Shown piece after piece: positions 11,310 through 23,444 of a DNA stretch of 64,000 nt. The position numbers and the translations under genes are program-made. The notes below the pieces were generated by a model that saw only the letters and a list, made by a program, of their open reading frames with translations, ran no database searches and was not told the origin of the DNA. The DNA is from Ischnura elegans (lineage: Eukaryota; Arthropoda; Insecta; Odonata; Coenagrionidae): NCBI RefSeq assembly GCF_921293095.1, contig NC_060249.1:83773907-83837906 (forward strand), in the 5' to 3' direction. Each line of letters starts with the position of its first letter. Position 1 is the stretch's first letter.

Positions 11310-11965
11310 TTAAATATGTACTAGTAATAATAATGTATTTGACGAGGTGTCAATCTATGCTCTAACCTTTCCCTCGTTAATGAATCTTTAATTTAAACCA
11401 CAATATCTAATCTCTAATCTAATTTAGACCGCAGTACTTAATGTTTTCCTTATATTCCTCATTTTGGTGGGGTCCGGGTTTCTTTTGCTCTCCTCATATA
11501 TACCCCTATCGTGAAGAATCCAGTTGAAATCTTATTTTTGGACTAGTAATGTCATCATATATACACTGGAATGCTGGAAGTTTTGTGTTAATATATTGTG
11601 GAAACAGACCTGGCGAATTCTGCCATAACTCATGTTGGAAGTGGCGACGCTTAGCTTGTAGGGTCAGCGTTAACTGGTGTTCCGTTAGGAATGTGGTACT
11701 CGTGCTGCATAGCCTTGCGTCACTGCTCGGCGTGTCCGTCGTCGTCGCGAGCGAACGCACGCCGCGGCGCGCCGTCTCCGCGCCCCTTCCGGGTGACCCA
11801 CACAACCAGCTCCCCCGAGCATGCAAAATGGGAGTGGAAGATCATACTGCGCAAAGTATTTTCGGTCATAATTTACTGCACTCGGGGTCGGATTTAGATG
11901 AAAAGAGATTATTCCACTTATGACGCCTTTTCCCCTCCCATTATTTAAGTTTGTAAATTGAATGA
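11310..11965. other. No recognised gene; CpG-rich patch
   Basis: CpG-rich at 11730-11800. Frames of about 60-125 codons on both strands overlap and show no family resemblance. Confidence 0.35.
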
Positions 11966-12040
11966 GAGATTGTGCGAAATATCCACAGAGGAAAAATCGT
12001 TCGCCTTGACCGGGGAGAAATTTCCACAGGGGAGAATGAC

Positions 12041-12114
12041 GCCTCGGTAGCTTAACTGGCTAAAGCACTCGGCCGGAAATCGAGGGATACGGGTTCGTAT
12101 CCCGGTCAAGGCGA
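12041..12114 (+). mobile_element. tRNA-derived SINE head within an inverted repeat
   Basis: Polymerase III box A (TAGCTTAACTGG, 12048-12059) and box B (GGGTTCGTATCCC, about 12090-12102) are correctly spaced. The anticodon-like loop contains GGA in a CTCGG...TCGAG context, suggesting a tRNA-Ser ancestor, but there is no long variable arm and the acceptor stem is poor. It is therefore not called as a functional tRNA. Inverted arms 11969-12014 and 12100-12146 enclose it. Confidence 0.55.
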
Positions 12115-12308
12115 ATGATTTTTCTTCTGTGGATTTTTCGCACAATTTGTGCATTGCGGGTGACTCCGTTAAAGTTATCACCGTGGCTAGTCCCGGTATA
12201 CTTAAATAAATATGAACGAGAGATAATAAAATACATTATTACTGTAATATACAGGGTGGGAACAAATTGTATCATTAAAGTTTAACCCTAGTTAGCTGAT
12301 ACAAGCAA

Positions 12309-12388
12309 ATCCAGGTGGGTCCTGAACCCGCGACCTCTTGTTTGGCGGGCGAGGACTTTACCCCGCCGCCATCCTGTTGCCGGATCCT
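12309..12388 (-). mobile_element. tRNA-derived SINE fragment
   Basis: On the minus strand, TGGCGGCGGGGTAAAGTCCT, CGCCCGCCAAACAAGAGGTC and GCGGGTTCAGGACCC are typical of a tRNA-headed SINE common in arthropods, with box B GGTTCAGGACC. Too degraded for a tRNA gene. Confidence 0.5.
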
Positions 12389-12394
12389 CTGGAC

Positions 12395-14220
12395 AACTCA
12401 TTACTTCGAATTCTTTGACTGTTGGAGATCGCGATGTATACAAGACATCCGGAAACAGAGCAAACTCGTTCAAACGTTCCATTACATATTTCAATACGCA
12501 ATGTGGAAATAAATTTATAACTCTATTAGGTACTATCAAACATCAGCTGGCTGCATAAAAAGAATATGCTGGGAAAAATAGTTATTTTTTCAAAAAGCAA
12601 GCAGCAATGTATCCATGATGCCTCGTCTAATGGAATTAGGTTCTTAGTGAAATAAAATTAGAAAGAGTTGCGTATCATAATCAAACAGTTATTAAAAATT
12701 GGATTACTGTCAGCAGATTCGAGCGTGTCAAAAACGTCATAATGGGCAATAGTGGATTAACTAACTTGACTATTGAGGCAAAATGATTCTGGAGGTATGT
12801 GCCGAATTCGGCACACCTGGCGTTAAAGGGTTAACTGATCAGGAACTCATTTATCTTGAGTAGTTATTATTAGCATATATATTAAATATCATAATAAGTG
12901 CACAAGGTAGTACCTATACGTACTAACGATCATTTAAAATATTTTCTTGTGAAGCCGTTAAATTGCATGGATATATGCGAAAATTAATCCGCATCTAATT
13001 CTGAAATTATTGCGTTCCAGACGGAGAATAAGATTAAAGATGTGCGACATTGTGCCCCGTATTAAGAATACACGATTGGTGTACTGCGAGCCCCCCATTT
13101 TCACGGTCATTTTTATTATTTTAAAGTATTAATGTTATGATTTACTATATATTAATCATTAAACATATGTAAATATTGCATTTCGCTTTGTGTTCGACTT
13201 CAAACTGTTTTGTATCTTAGCTTATATTTGTATGTGATACTGCTACTTTAAATATTCCTATGGCCTCTATGACCCATTAAAACTGTCCAAGATCAACTGA
13301 AACCATTGTGCCATTTTGAGTAAATATTCTATCATAACCGCTTATCTAAAATTGTGGCTTGGTGTGCCCATTCAGTTTAATCATTATTTATAATCAATGT
13401 AGAAACTATTAACTCGTTACATTTACTCTCTTGCATGAAAATATCCCTAGTAAAGTTGTACCGGTTGAACCGCTAACATTGTGATCTCTTTCCCGTCTGA
13501 CTTAATAATTGACCATGGAAAATGAAAACGGCTTTAACTCCATTCTGATTATCATAAAATTTTGGGATACATTTTGGCGGACAAATAAGGTAAAGGCGCT
13601 ATATTTCGTCCCCCAGTCTCTTTTTGGCATCCGGATATCATATTGTTTATTCGATCATTCCAAAAAATACATATAACACCGGTTAATAAGCCTACATATG
13701 ATATTTAGCTCAAAATATATCTGAAAGGATTTGATATCTTTAAAGAAAAAAGTTAAAAAAACAATCTACTTTTACCAAAATTGAAAAAGTGGTCCTATTT
13801 TCGTCCCCTTGTCAATGAATCATGTAGAAGAGGTGTTAACGGTGTAAAAACGAGGTAATTATAAATAAGAAAAGTTGCAATATTTATTTACATGTTTAAC
13901 GTTCATTTTGGGTACAAAAAATGCTTTTCGGTTATTGTGAGTTAATTTTAATACTTTCATCGAGTATAATAGCCTTAGACCCCTTTCCTCCACAAAATTA
14001 TTTTCGTTTGATGCTTGACGTTAATTGTAGCTTCGTTTCCACCAGATCAAAGTGAAAACATCGCTCTCCGATATTCGTTGGCTGGGACTCGTGGCTCTTC
14101 ATCTATCGCGACGGCCGCCGCCATCTTCCCCTTCCCGCTTTCGAACTCCTCTCTCTAGCGGTCAAGGTTACACCAAATGACGCAATCCCAAAAGGTCGGC
14201 TCTCTCGATCATGCCTACCT
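12395..14220. other. No recognisable feature
   Basis: AT-rich and stop-dense. One 16-bp perfect palindrome, GTGCCGAATTCGGCAC, lies near 12798-12813. Nothing else identified. Confidence 0.45.
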
Positions 14221-14224
14221 TGCG

Positions 14225-14725
14225 AACAACCTACTGCATATGGCATTGGACGTGTGTGACTTGCTGATTTCGATGAACAAGAGCGGATTTTTGAGGCTTC
14301 TGCGAATTCGTTCAAGCAAGGACTGCATGGAAGAGGCCCGATTCCATCCCATAGAAGACTCATATCCGTTGCCATTTCGGGCGCATTTTAATCAGTTTTC
14401 AAAATTGCCCGCGGTGCGGTGAGGTGGGAAGTGCAGTGCGATCCACTTTTTTTCCATTATTTTGCAGTATGATGTTTGTTATTGCGAAGAATAGCATTGC
14501 GCTTTTAAGAATTTGAAAGTTCATGTCATTTTGTATATAAATCTCGATTAAACTCCTTAATTATACCTTATTCCCCGAGAAACCCTGATAACTTTGTCCG
14601 TCAGCGGGGCGAGTGGCAACTTTTGTAAATCCATTTAAATGCGCGGCGGGTGACAACACATTTAGAGGCAGACTTGAGGTTCCTCTTTAGTTATAATCGT
14701 GCGTTCAAGATCGAAATGGAAAAAT
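14225..14725 (+). repeat. Dispersed repeat, copy 1
   Basis: This aligns in direct orientation with 63490-63960. Shared landmarks: GGACTGCATGGAAGAGGCCC, TTTTAATCAGTTTTCAAAA, CGATCCACTTTTT, CTTGTATATAA, TTGTCCGTCAG, CATTTAAAT, GACAACACATTTAGAGG. The last 120 bases also match the minus strand at 10320-10195. Frames of 60-90 codons here are not conserved between copies, so it is treated as non-coding repeat or transposon 3' sequence. Confidence 0.7.
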
Positions 14726-14920
14726 CACAGATCACGTCTTTCCCTATGTGACTGAGTAGCTGATTTCGACTTCTAGGGTTTCCATGTTGTTAACTTATAT
14801 AATGGGAATTTCATTTCCATAAGGAAGGGCATTTTATTTCATAGTTTTTTACAATATATAAATGATGGGGTGTTCTTATTTACAATTATTTAGCCTAAAC
14901 TTACAATGATGGGGATCTTG

Positions 14921-14998
14921 TTTGTGCAGTGGCTGGTGTCTCCTACTGTCAGAGCTTCCCACCCCGTGGACTAGGGTTCTTATCCCGGCGGGGGCAAA
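14921..14998 (+). mobile_element. Possible tRNA-like SINE remnant
   Basis: GTGCAGTGGCTGGTGTCTCC resembles a box A region and CTAGGGTTCTTATCCCGGCG contains a box-B-like GGTTCTTATCC at suitable spacing. Weak call. Confidence 0.3.
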
Positions 14999-14999
14999 T

Positions 15000-16255
15000 A
15001 ATTTTCAAATACATCTGAATCCTGAGTAGGTGTAAAGTTATATACCTAAGAAATAGACTTAAGAATGCACCACAAATGTAAAGCCAATTTGAAGAAATAT
15101 CTGAAATGCAATACATGCTTATTATGAAGAAATAGCATAAGAAAAGCGCCGCATATGCCACCACATGAACTTGCACCTAGTAGGAGTATCTCGCACACAG
15201 CCCCCACACGCGGTGAGAACAATTACCTGCTGGTCATTGGGCGAATATGGAAATACGGACCTTTATTCGACCCTAACTCACGGTCATAAGATGTGCGGGA
15301 AACGGTTGCGACCTCTATCATCTGGAGGAAGATGAAGCATCACTGATCCGAATTCCACTCGTTTCTCTTCGGCTCCGCCCCATTGGCCCCGCGCTGCACG
15401 GGGGATTTTTCACGCATCTCGCCTCGGAGATGTCAATGACTGACTGGCCGACTACGTGGCGAACCAAAGCCGGCGGCGACTTCAGAAAAATGCATCCTTT
15501 CTGCCTTTTAAAAAAGTGACTCTCATTGCCCCCTCTCTCCCGGAAAACAGTCGTGGAGTGCACCGCAAAATTACCGCTGTGCGCAGACCAATGACGAAAT
15601 CGCTTTAGGAGAGGAATGAAAAAAGTCGTCTCGTTTCACATCTTTTTCCGCATCGTTGTGTTCGTGTTTTAGCGGATACGAAGTTAAGCATGCAGAGAGA
15701 TAAGATGAAATATTAGTGGATATGAGGGGACATAAAAAATACAGGAATTTGACCATCCGGTAAGTTTTCCGAAACGGTAACATGATCGGAAAAAATACCA
15801 GAATTGTCGAAAGACATTGATTGGCAGAAATTTAAGGTATCCCAGCCGTTATTTCATGAACCTCATGGAAGCAAGTTATTGTATCAGTAAACATATATGT
15901 ACGGCATTTGATTCAATTGTTATTTAACGTGCAAATTACTAGGGAAACTTTTAAGTTCTGTTATTCAATAAATATAATTTATATTACACTTTCTTTTTTC
16001 ATTTGTCTCAAACTGTCGATTGTGAATTACGCGTACAAAGATCAATGTCATTCTTTGAATACCGTTGATGGGTAAAATCACTTTTCCACTCCTACAAACA
16101 TCACATGCAAGAAACTGAAAGTAGAAAAATGTAATAAAAACACTGTCAAACACGTGAGTTTGCATGCAGTCACGTTAGGGAATGCAAAGATATCTACTAA
16201 AGTATCTACTTCAGAGAAGTACATACCTACTAAAGGACACGTATCGGTGAGAATT
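15000..16255. other. No recognised gene; GC-rich patch
   Basis: 15320-15560 is GC-rich with overlapping short frames; the rest is AT-rich. No repeat partner recognised. Confidence 0.4.
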
Positions 16256-16261
16256 AAATCA

Positions 16262-16450
16262 TTTGATCCGAAGGACAGGTGGAAGGCAAGAATGGAAAAG
16301 GAAGACCTCGAACAAAATATATGGAACAAGTAAAGAGAGATGTGAAAGAGAAGAAATACGTAGGAGTGAAAAGATTAGCTGATAGGAGAACTGAGTGGAG
16401 AGCTGCGTCAAACCAATCCTAGGATTGTTGACCAGTGATGATGATGATCG
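16262..16450 (+). mobile_element. RTE-like LINE 3' end, well preserved
   Basis: The plus frame is open from 16262 to the TAG after the C-terminal RTEWRAASNQS: GKNGKGRPRTKYMEQVKRD, then KEKKYVGVKRLADR. It is followed by CCTAGGATTGTTGACCAG and a (GAT)n tail. The intact frame suggests a younger insertion than the copies at 10944 and 18860. 5'-truncated. Confidence 0.8.
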
Positions 16451-16454
16451 AAAA

Positions 16455-17685
16455 TCATCAGGAATAATATTCACCACAAATTCTTGTCTGTTTGTATATT
16501 TTTTCTTAAAAATGCCCGGAGTTTATATGTGTACAAAACTTCAAAAAGTACAGAAATAATATGGTCATTTTTATGAAAGCATTGAGAGAGAGTCAATTTT
16601 TTTAGTGAGTTTCTTCTTATATTTACTGCAAGGAGAAAGTTCGAATTGTTCAAGCAACTTAGCACATGAATTAGCGTAAATATACGTAACTGTCCGTGAA
16701 ATATAGAAAATTGTTGTATACCATTATTTATAAATAGGGTGGTTTCCTATTATTTTTTTATTGCCTAAATCGAAAGATTATTACTCCTGGAGTACGTATT
16801 TCACGCTTTTAGATTTTTAAATGACGATATCTATTTTTCGCGATTAAATTAAAAGTGAAAATTTTCAAGCGCGCGAAAACGCGACGCGAAACTATGAATG
16901 TCGGGAAATCTCTCCGTGCGACGTATTTCTGGTTCCCGCTGCCGCCTTGTGAGGTGACCTTGAGGCGAGTTGAGCGCTGATACGACGCAGGCTGCTAGCG
17001 GGTAGCTGAGTACCCTGCTGACTGGTAGCGCTTGGCTTAAATAAGGATTATTAATACCTTATCAAATGAAGAAAACTTTCCGACCTTAGCCAGTTTTAAT
17101 AAGTGATTATTGAGACATGTTTCCCTGAGCTCTGCGCCTCATGCATGCATTGGTAACCCGAGACGACGTATAACTCCTATCTTCTCGTATAGAAACTAGG
17201 TCCCTGTGACGTCACGTGGAGTGGCATCGCATGGGCGCCAATCTGGCCCTTTTCAAATGAGGATAAAAATGGACCATTGCCATTCGTCTAAACCGGTATT
17301 TCTAAAACGAAATAATTTGCATATTATGAATACAGTAATGGTGGGTAACGAATCGCAATCAATGACTTTCGTTTTCTTTGATGAAGGAAACTACCCTATT
17401 GTAAAAGGGTTTGGCTTCGACTGCTGATAGATGTGAATTATGCAAATAATCTTGATGAATTATTTTAACAGTTTGGAAATCATCTTGCAGGTATTATTTT
17501 TCGTTTTTTCTTTAAGAAATGATATGAACCCCTCATGAGCCATTGTTGAAACTTTGATAATGTTGGTCGTAAGTCTTGGCTCCTACTGGCGCTGTTGCTC
17601 ATAGTGTTGTAATGTTGAAGTTGCCGATGTAGTCTTTTTGAGAGATTTATTTTATATTTAACTGAATTATTAATGTTGGCACTGA
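16455..17685. other. No recognised gene; possible unclassified repeat
   Basis: 16870-17000 is CpG-rich (CAAGCGCGCGAAAACGCGAC), and GTGACGTCACG at 17207 contains a CRE-like palindrome. The pattern looks like dispersed repeat sequence but no ends were found. Confidence 0.3.
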
Positions 17686-17687
17686 AG

Positions 17688-17950
17688 CGGTGGCGTAACC
17701 AGGAAGATTCTTTGGGGGGATGAGATGCCTCGGGTGGCGACCTCCCCCTCCCCGGCAATTTATTCCGGGAAACTTTTGAAAAATGACATGACTGGAAATA
17801 CATTATACATCATTTTGGCGCTAAAATTTAACTTTAAGCAGATGCAGTTATTGAATTTCAAAACTAGACAATAGTTTTAAATATTTTTTATTTTTCTGAG
17901 GCTTTTTGGGGGGATCTATGCCATCACCCCCCCCAATAGTTACGTCACTG
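17688..17950. mobile_element. hAT-like MITE (CAGTGGCGTAAC family)
   Basis: Left end CGGTGGCGTAACC and right end GTTACGTCACTG are inverted; the flanks CACTGAAG and TACTGAAT match at 6 of 8 bases. The internal sequence (GAAAAATGACATG, CATCATTTTGGC, G runs near both ends) is shared with copies at 19227 and 35030. Non-autonomous. Confidence 0.7.
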
Positions 17951-17954
17951 TACT

Positions 17955-18855
17955 GAATTCTTCAATTTGTGTGTTACAGTTTCAACAAGGTACTCACTAA
18001 TTTTAATTTCCTCGTGTTATTTCAATGTATAACAAAGCAATTCTTATGAATTTTACCACGTATCTCCTCGTAAAATGTGCTTGAACACGTTGTTGCACCT
18101 ATTACTTCTCGTCACTTTTTGTTCTCTTTCTTGGAAATACTTGAAATATTTTTGGCCTATTTATCCATCACTGAATTTATATTTGACTCGATGTTTTTTT
18201 CACTCCATATAAGGATTCAACTTGAGATAAACCTCTCTTAATACTGATAGTAAAGGCACTGTGCTATTACAAAGATGATTATACTGCTATATTCGTCGAG
18301 GATTGCATTTGCAATTAATAATTTCAGTGGTACTAGATTAATATTTAATAGAAATATAGAGAATGTTCTAATTTTTTCCATGGAAGCGATCTATTTCTTA
18401 CATGAACTCGCATTTGGGTTAATGAATAACATTTATTTTTTTGTTGAATAATATGCTTAGCCTCCCCGAAACCTAAAAAAAAACTGACATATTTGTGGAC
18501 GCAAAAGAAAAAAGGAGACATAGCTCACGTACTTGTGTAATGCACATTTTCGAGATCTTGCGACCCTTTTCCCTGGTCCGTTAGAGCTCCGATTATTATT
18601 TATGCTAACTTTATTTTTTGTCTTATTCATTGTTTTCTTCGCCTCCAAACCTGTCAATTTTTGTAAATAAGTTATTACTTGGCGTTTGCTAAATAAATAT
18701 CTCTCAGGTTTCAGGTAGATTATCTAAGTCATAAACTCTCCCCAGTCATATATTTTGCCGGCTTCAGTGGCAGCGGGGTTTTTATAGCTAGGTTTTCCTG
18801 GGGTAGCGGGTTCGAATATCGAATATATGGGTTTTTGGAGGGTTATTCCGGAAGT
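17955..18855. other. No recognisable feature
   Basis: AT-rich; a weak box-B-like GCGGGTTCGAATATCG near 18807 is the only signal. Confidence 0.45.
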
Positions 18856-18859
18856 AGGA

Positions 18860-19690
18860 TTACTAGCAATGGGAGAAGAGAAATTATCTGCAGAATGGCT
18901 CAGGTGAAGAGAGCGTTACACAGAAGGAAATTCTACTTACAGCGGGAAATTTAAACCTAGATGTAAGGAGACAACTTATCAGAACTTACATTTGGAGTAT
19001 GATTCTCGACGGAAGTGAGGCATAGACAATAACAGCCGCGGAGAAATCAAGGGTAGAGACCTTCGACATGTGGTACTAGAGAACAATAATGAAGATCAAA
19101 TGAATCGACCGAGTAAGTAATGAGAAAGTCCTAAGAAGATTAGGAGGGGAGAGAAGTCTCATGAAAATCTTGGCAAGAAGATGGGACAGTCGTATTGGCC
19201 ATATCTTGAGACATGATGGCCGGATAGAGTGGCGTTACTAGAAATAATCTTTTGAATGGGGGGGTTGGGATGGCTTGGGTTGGCAACCCTACCCCCAGGC
19301 TATGGGGTCCGGGAATTTTTTTGAAAAATGACATGCCTGGAAATACCTACATAATGAATCATTTTGGCACTAAGTTTTTAAAGTTATAGTTTATATGTCA
19401 AAACTTGAAAATAGTTTTAAATATTTTTTTATTTCTCTAAGGTTTAGTCTATCCCCTCATTCCCCCATAGTTACGTCACTGACCCGATGAAGATAATCGT
19501 GGAGGGACAAGAGGGTGGCAAGAGTAGAAAAGGAAGACCTCAAATGGAATATATATAGAACACGTAAAGAAGGACGTGAAAGAAAAGAAATACGTAGGTG
19601 TGAAAAGGTTAGCTGATTCAAGAATTGAGTGGAGAGCTGCGTCAAATCAATCTTATGATTTTTGACCAGTGAAGATTATGAGTTTTTCCC
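18860..19690 (+). mobile_element. RTE-like LINE 3' portion, split by a MITE
   Basis: The sequence 18860-19226 encodes degraded motifs of the same polymerase (NGRREIICRMAQVKRALHRR, TYIWSMILDGSEA-like, RSNESTE, EERSLMKILARRWDSRIGHI-like). It resumes at 19482-19690 with GRPQMEYI, KKYVGVKRLADSRIEWRAAS-like codons and the tail TTGACCAGTGAAGAT. The MITE at 19227-19481 is nested. Many stops and frameshifts. Confidence 0.75.
19227..19481. mobile_element. hAT-like MITE (CAGTGGCGTAAC family) nested in an RTE-like LINE
   Basis: Left end GAGTGGCGTTACT and right end AGTTACGTCACTG; it shares GAAAAATGACATGCCTGGAAATA and the rest of the core with the 17688 and 35030 copies. It splits the LINE reading ...GATGGCC / GATGAAG..., which is contiguous in the minus-strand copy near 11150. 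Flanks GCCGGATA and ACCCGATG match at 5 of 8. Confidence 0.7.
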
Positions 19691-19694
19691 CACC

Positions 19695-22645
19695 CAGGAC
19701 ATTGATGAATGTGATTATCTGTCTTGCTCGTGGCTAGAGAAGGCCCGCTTTAAAGTCCGTGAACATGCCCTAAATTCTCTGTATGAAAAAATTCTATTTG
19801 AAGTAATATATAATAATATGAGTGTTACTGAAGCATTTGTCAGTCATTTGGAAATCATTTGCGATTCGTCCTACTCCAGTGCTCCTGTTAAACGCCTCCA
19901 CGCGAAGGACTCTCGCTGCCTGTCCCATGTTTATCGTGAGGCCTCTTCACGATTTTTCGCATTCTCGTGAGGTAAGACTCGAGGACGTGCCCGAGTATTT
20001 GATGAGGCCGCAGAATTGGAATGTTGTCTGATATTCAGGGGAATGACGACGCTCTCAACGTGCGTTTGAGTGTGCGTGACCGGAATATTCCGTGCGTGGG
20101 ACGAAACTCACGACACTCTCGGCTCCCGTGTACTTGCGTTGAGGGAAAGGAGAGGAAAACTAATAAAAAATGTTGCTTATTTTCTTAAATTAAGAAAAGC
20201 CCTTTTAATTATAAAAAAATATAGTGAATTAATAACGTGCCTTTCATCAATGAAAAATAATTCGTTACTCCCACATTTTATTTTAAAATTACCACCGGTT
20301 TACGCTGTTAAGTCATTATCAAATACAGAATGGATTTATGTACATACAGGATTTATGTACTTGATTATGGCGTGACAGCCGAAACCGGAAGTAATTATTA
20401 GATAAATACTGGAAGTAATAAAGTGTTTTTCATTGCTAATATGTAGCCTTTCCACCAAGCACAAGCTTTTAGTTTCGATTTAAAAACGTGCCTTTATTAT
20501 TAAATATTATTCTTCAGTCTCTCTTCCTTAGAAAAAAGTATTTTGATAATGTGTTGAAACAATTAGGAGTGTGGTAAAGGTAAGTGAAAACTTTTTGCAA
20601 GATATATTAATATGATTTGCGTCATCTTTGCCGTGTTTATTTATTGTAGCTATGAAGTCCAAGGAATACTTTGAAACGTATTAACCGAAAGAAATAAAAT
20701 AATTTAGTCCGTTGGCCTTTTTTACAGATAACGTACTGCCATTCTTGAACCATTTCGGTAAGCTCTTGCCTAAGCCAATAGAAATACAAGTAGCAATTTA
20801 TAGCAACATTTTGGCTATTAATAATATCAGAGTGGTTCGCCAATTGATATATACGTAAAGGTATGTGGGTCATTCCACTGTAATTCAGCATACGTTTTTT
20901 ACCTTAGGGTCTCAGATTTCGATGAAAATTTCTATGTGGGTCTATATCCTCCTCAAACTAAGAAACACGAGATTGCTTTGCGAAAATCAATTTTGTTTTT
21001 GCATTAGCATTTTAATTTTTTCTCATATTTGCATAAAAAGAACGTGCTTTGAATCATACCTTTACTACCAAGTTGTCGTAGTGACATGATTTATGCCTTA
21101 GTTTTAAGCCAAGACTTTGTGTAAAACAGTAAATGTGTATTATGTTCAATAAGTACTTCTTATTATTGTTATATTTAAATTTTTTAAACATTTTAACTAA
21201 ATTTGCTCAATTATTCCATTTTAAATTAGACCCAATCGACCTTTAAGCCGTATGAATTTTTAAAACTAAATATCTTCCCCATGATGGTATGCATCGTAGA
21301 ATCAATTTTAAATTGAGATCATAAATACAGGATTAATGGGTAACTATACAATACTGCCTTTGAAATTTATTAATTTAATTTTATCCTTGAGTTTGGGCGT
21401 AGAAATTGTATTTCAAGGGCGATTCCAAAATTATATTCCCTGTGGGAGTTGGAGAGTTGAGTAATATCTCAAGTTTCAGAATTTTTGCGAGTATTCTCAA
21501 AATCTCTACTAATACTATAATGCGTCGTGAAGCCATGTTAAAGTCTATATCCTTGGGTGACAATAGTGATCAATCCTGCGGAATTTCTATGCATTTTAAC
21601 TTTAATTAAATCCTTTTGCCCAGGATCTCTTGTACTCATAGCGTAATCATGGTGCAGTATAATCTTTAACTAATGCAGTCTCTCTTTTAACTATTCATAT
21701 TAGGGTGTTCCAGCTATATGTTTGATAAACACTAGTTTCTTTGAGGTCAAGCGTTTATGTCCTGTGCACGTACGCGCTCCTTGTGATATGCTCGAAGCCA
21801 ACGCTCTCTAACATGCTTTCTCTAATGGATGGTAATGGTGCAAGAGTATATACCCGTTATTTTGAAGTTTCCGTAAGTCAGTGGTGACTCGAGGAAGAGT
21901 TATTTCTTAAATATTTGTTTTGCTGCAAGAGGATGACTAAAATTCCTATGAGGAGCACCGAAGCCTTCCTGAACATGAACCATGCGAAAGTAAATCCCAA
22001 ACCCAATTCAATAACCCCAAATTCAATGTCTGCGTAGTTAAGGGGAAATTCCCGCACGTGGTACCTTAGATTATGTCCTATAGCTGCTAGAAACCGTAAA
22101 TCATGGTTTAAAAAAACGACAAGCATGTCGTTTGTACAATCAGGCCCCGAAGACGACGTCATCCTATTATAGGATTATTATTACCGTTTATATGGTGTAT
22201 TTCAGGATGAATTTACTTGATGAACTACTTCAGGAGGTGGTAGGGGAGACAATTTTAAGCAGTTTTTGTCCTGTAAACATGGGGTCCTAAGTTACCGAGC
22301 CATGGCAAGGCAACCATGTTTTTGCATCCACTTTGCACTTGCCATAAAAACGCTGAAAAGCGTAATTTGTGAAGTGATGGAAAGGATCTGTAACATCTGC
22401 GGGTTGTTCTTGACATATATTTCGTTCATTTTATGCTACGCACAAAGAGAATAGTAGCTTATTTTGCATTGGGATCCGAATAATCATAGGCATTTCAACT
22501 TTCAAAGGCGTATTTTTTACGATAAAGGCTTTATTTTCAGAGATAACATAAACATTTTCACCGCTAACGTTTAGAAAATATATTTTACGGAATATATTTT
22601 ATTTATTGCAGTAAACATCATATCTCTATGTATTAGCTTTGATAT
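19695..22645. other. No recognisable feature (about 3 kb)
   Basis: AT-rich unique-looking sequence. The longest frames (about 100 codons, at 19662 and 20070) lack splice sites and motifs. This is the longest repeat-poor stretch in the left half. Confidence 0.45.
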
Positions 22646-22650
22646 TGTGT

Positions 22651-22765
22651 ACGCGGTAGTCCAGTGGGTGGAGCATTGGGCCGCTGTGCGAAAGGTCCCG
22701 GATTCTAATCTCTGTTATCTAGTCATCGGGCACCCCAGATAGAATTCCTTGAAGTTCGAGGTGGC
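22651..22765 (+). mobile_element. tRNA-derived SINE
   Basis: GCGGTAGTCCAGTGGGTGGA (box A) and GGTCCCGGATTCTAATCTC (box B) are about 35 bases apart, followed by an unrelated tail with CTTGAAGTTCGAGGTGGCCC. Not a complete cloverleaf. Confidence 0.5.
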
Positions 22766-22981
22766 CCAAGGTAAGAGAATGTCCCTCATAACCTGTTAGT
22801 ATGAAAATATTGTCTACTGTAGTGCGTAGGGTCACTCAAACTATCCTAGACTTCGTCTGCGAAAATGTCACTGAGAAATTTATTTTGAGAAGAATAATTC
22901 TACGATGATCATGCAAATAGGGCCAACGATAGATCATACCCTGTTAAAGGAGATGTCACCGTATTCTCTTGCGAATAGAAA

Positions 22982-23227
22982 TCGATACCTCCATTGTAAA
23001 AACCTTCACCAAACGCCCATAGAATCAAATCCGCTCATGTAGGAGCCGTACAACATGAATCCGCTCAGCCGGAGCATAACCGCTCACCTCCGAAGCTTAG
23101 AGAATTATAGGTGAGCGTTTATGCTACGGCTACTGTAAGGTGAGGGCATTCGTATTGTAGGGCTATTAGATGAGCGGATTTGATTTGGTGGGCGATTGTT
23201 GAGCGTTTTTGCAGTGGAGGTATCGAA
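22982..23227. mobile_element. Foldback MITE with about 100-bp arms
   Basis: TCGATACCTCCATTGTAAAA at the left end and TTTTTGCAGTGGAGGTATCGA-type sequence at the right end are inverted. Inner pairs include AATCAAATCCGCTCAT with ATGAGCGGATTTGATT, and GCATAACCGCTCACCT with AGGTGAGCGTTTATGC. Spacer is about 20 bases. No coding content; it does not share the CTGANGA motif. Confidence 0.7.
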
Positions 23228-23380
23228 ATAGTGGTGGGAAGTCTAGGGGACAACAGGTGCGTGTGCGGAGATTTCGCTATGGCATGAGTAGTGGGGGAAG
23301 GATTCTCAAAATATTCTTGATTTCGCCTGGAAATATTTCACCGTGAAATCTAAGTAAAAAGATTGTTTATAGGATGATTT

Positions 23381-23430
23381 TATACATTTACATACTACCC
23401 CGCAAGGCGCCTCAGTAGGTATGTGGCGGG
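23381..23430 (-). mobile_element. CR1/jockey-like LINE 3' tail fragment
   Basis: Read on the minus strand, CTACTGAGGCGCCTTGCGGG then GTAGTATGTAAATGTA matches the terminal tail of the LINE family seen at 9010 and 47700. It lies immediately upstream of a plus-strand LINE copy, so two copies of opposite orientation are juxtaposed. Confidence 0.45.
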
Positions 23431-23444
23431 TGATGTTAGTACAC

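Noticed and set aside
12041..12114. Functional tRNA-Ser gene
   Set aside because: A and B boxes are present, but the acceptor stem is poor, there is no long variable arm, and the segment sits in an inverted repeat; a SINE is more likely.
12798..12813. Palindrome GTGCCGAATTCGGCAC as adapter or vector contamination
   Set aside because: Resembles an EcoRI-type cDNA adapter core, but flanking sequence is continuous AT-rich genomic DNA; most likely chance.
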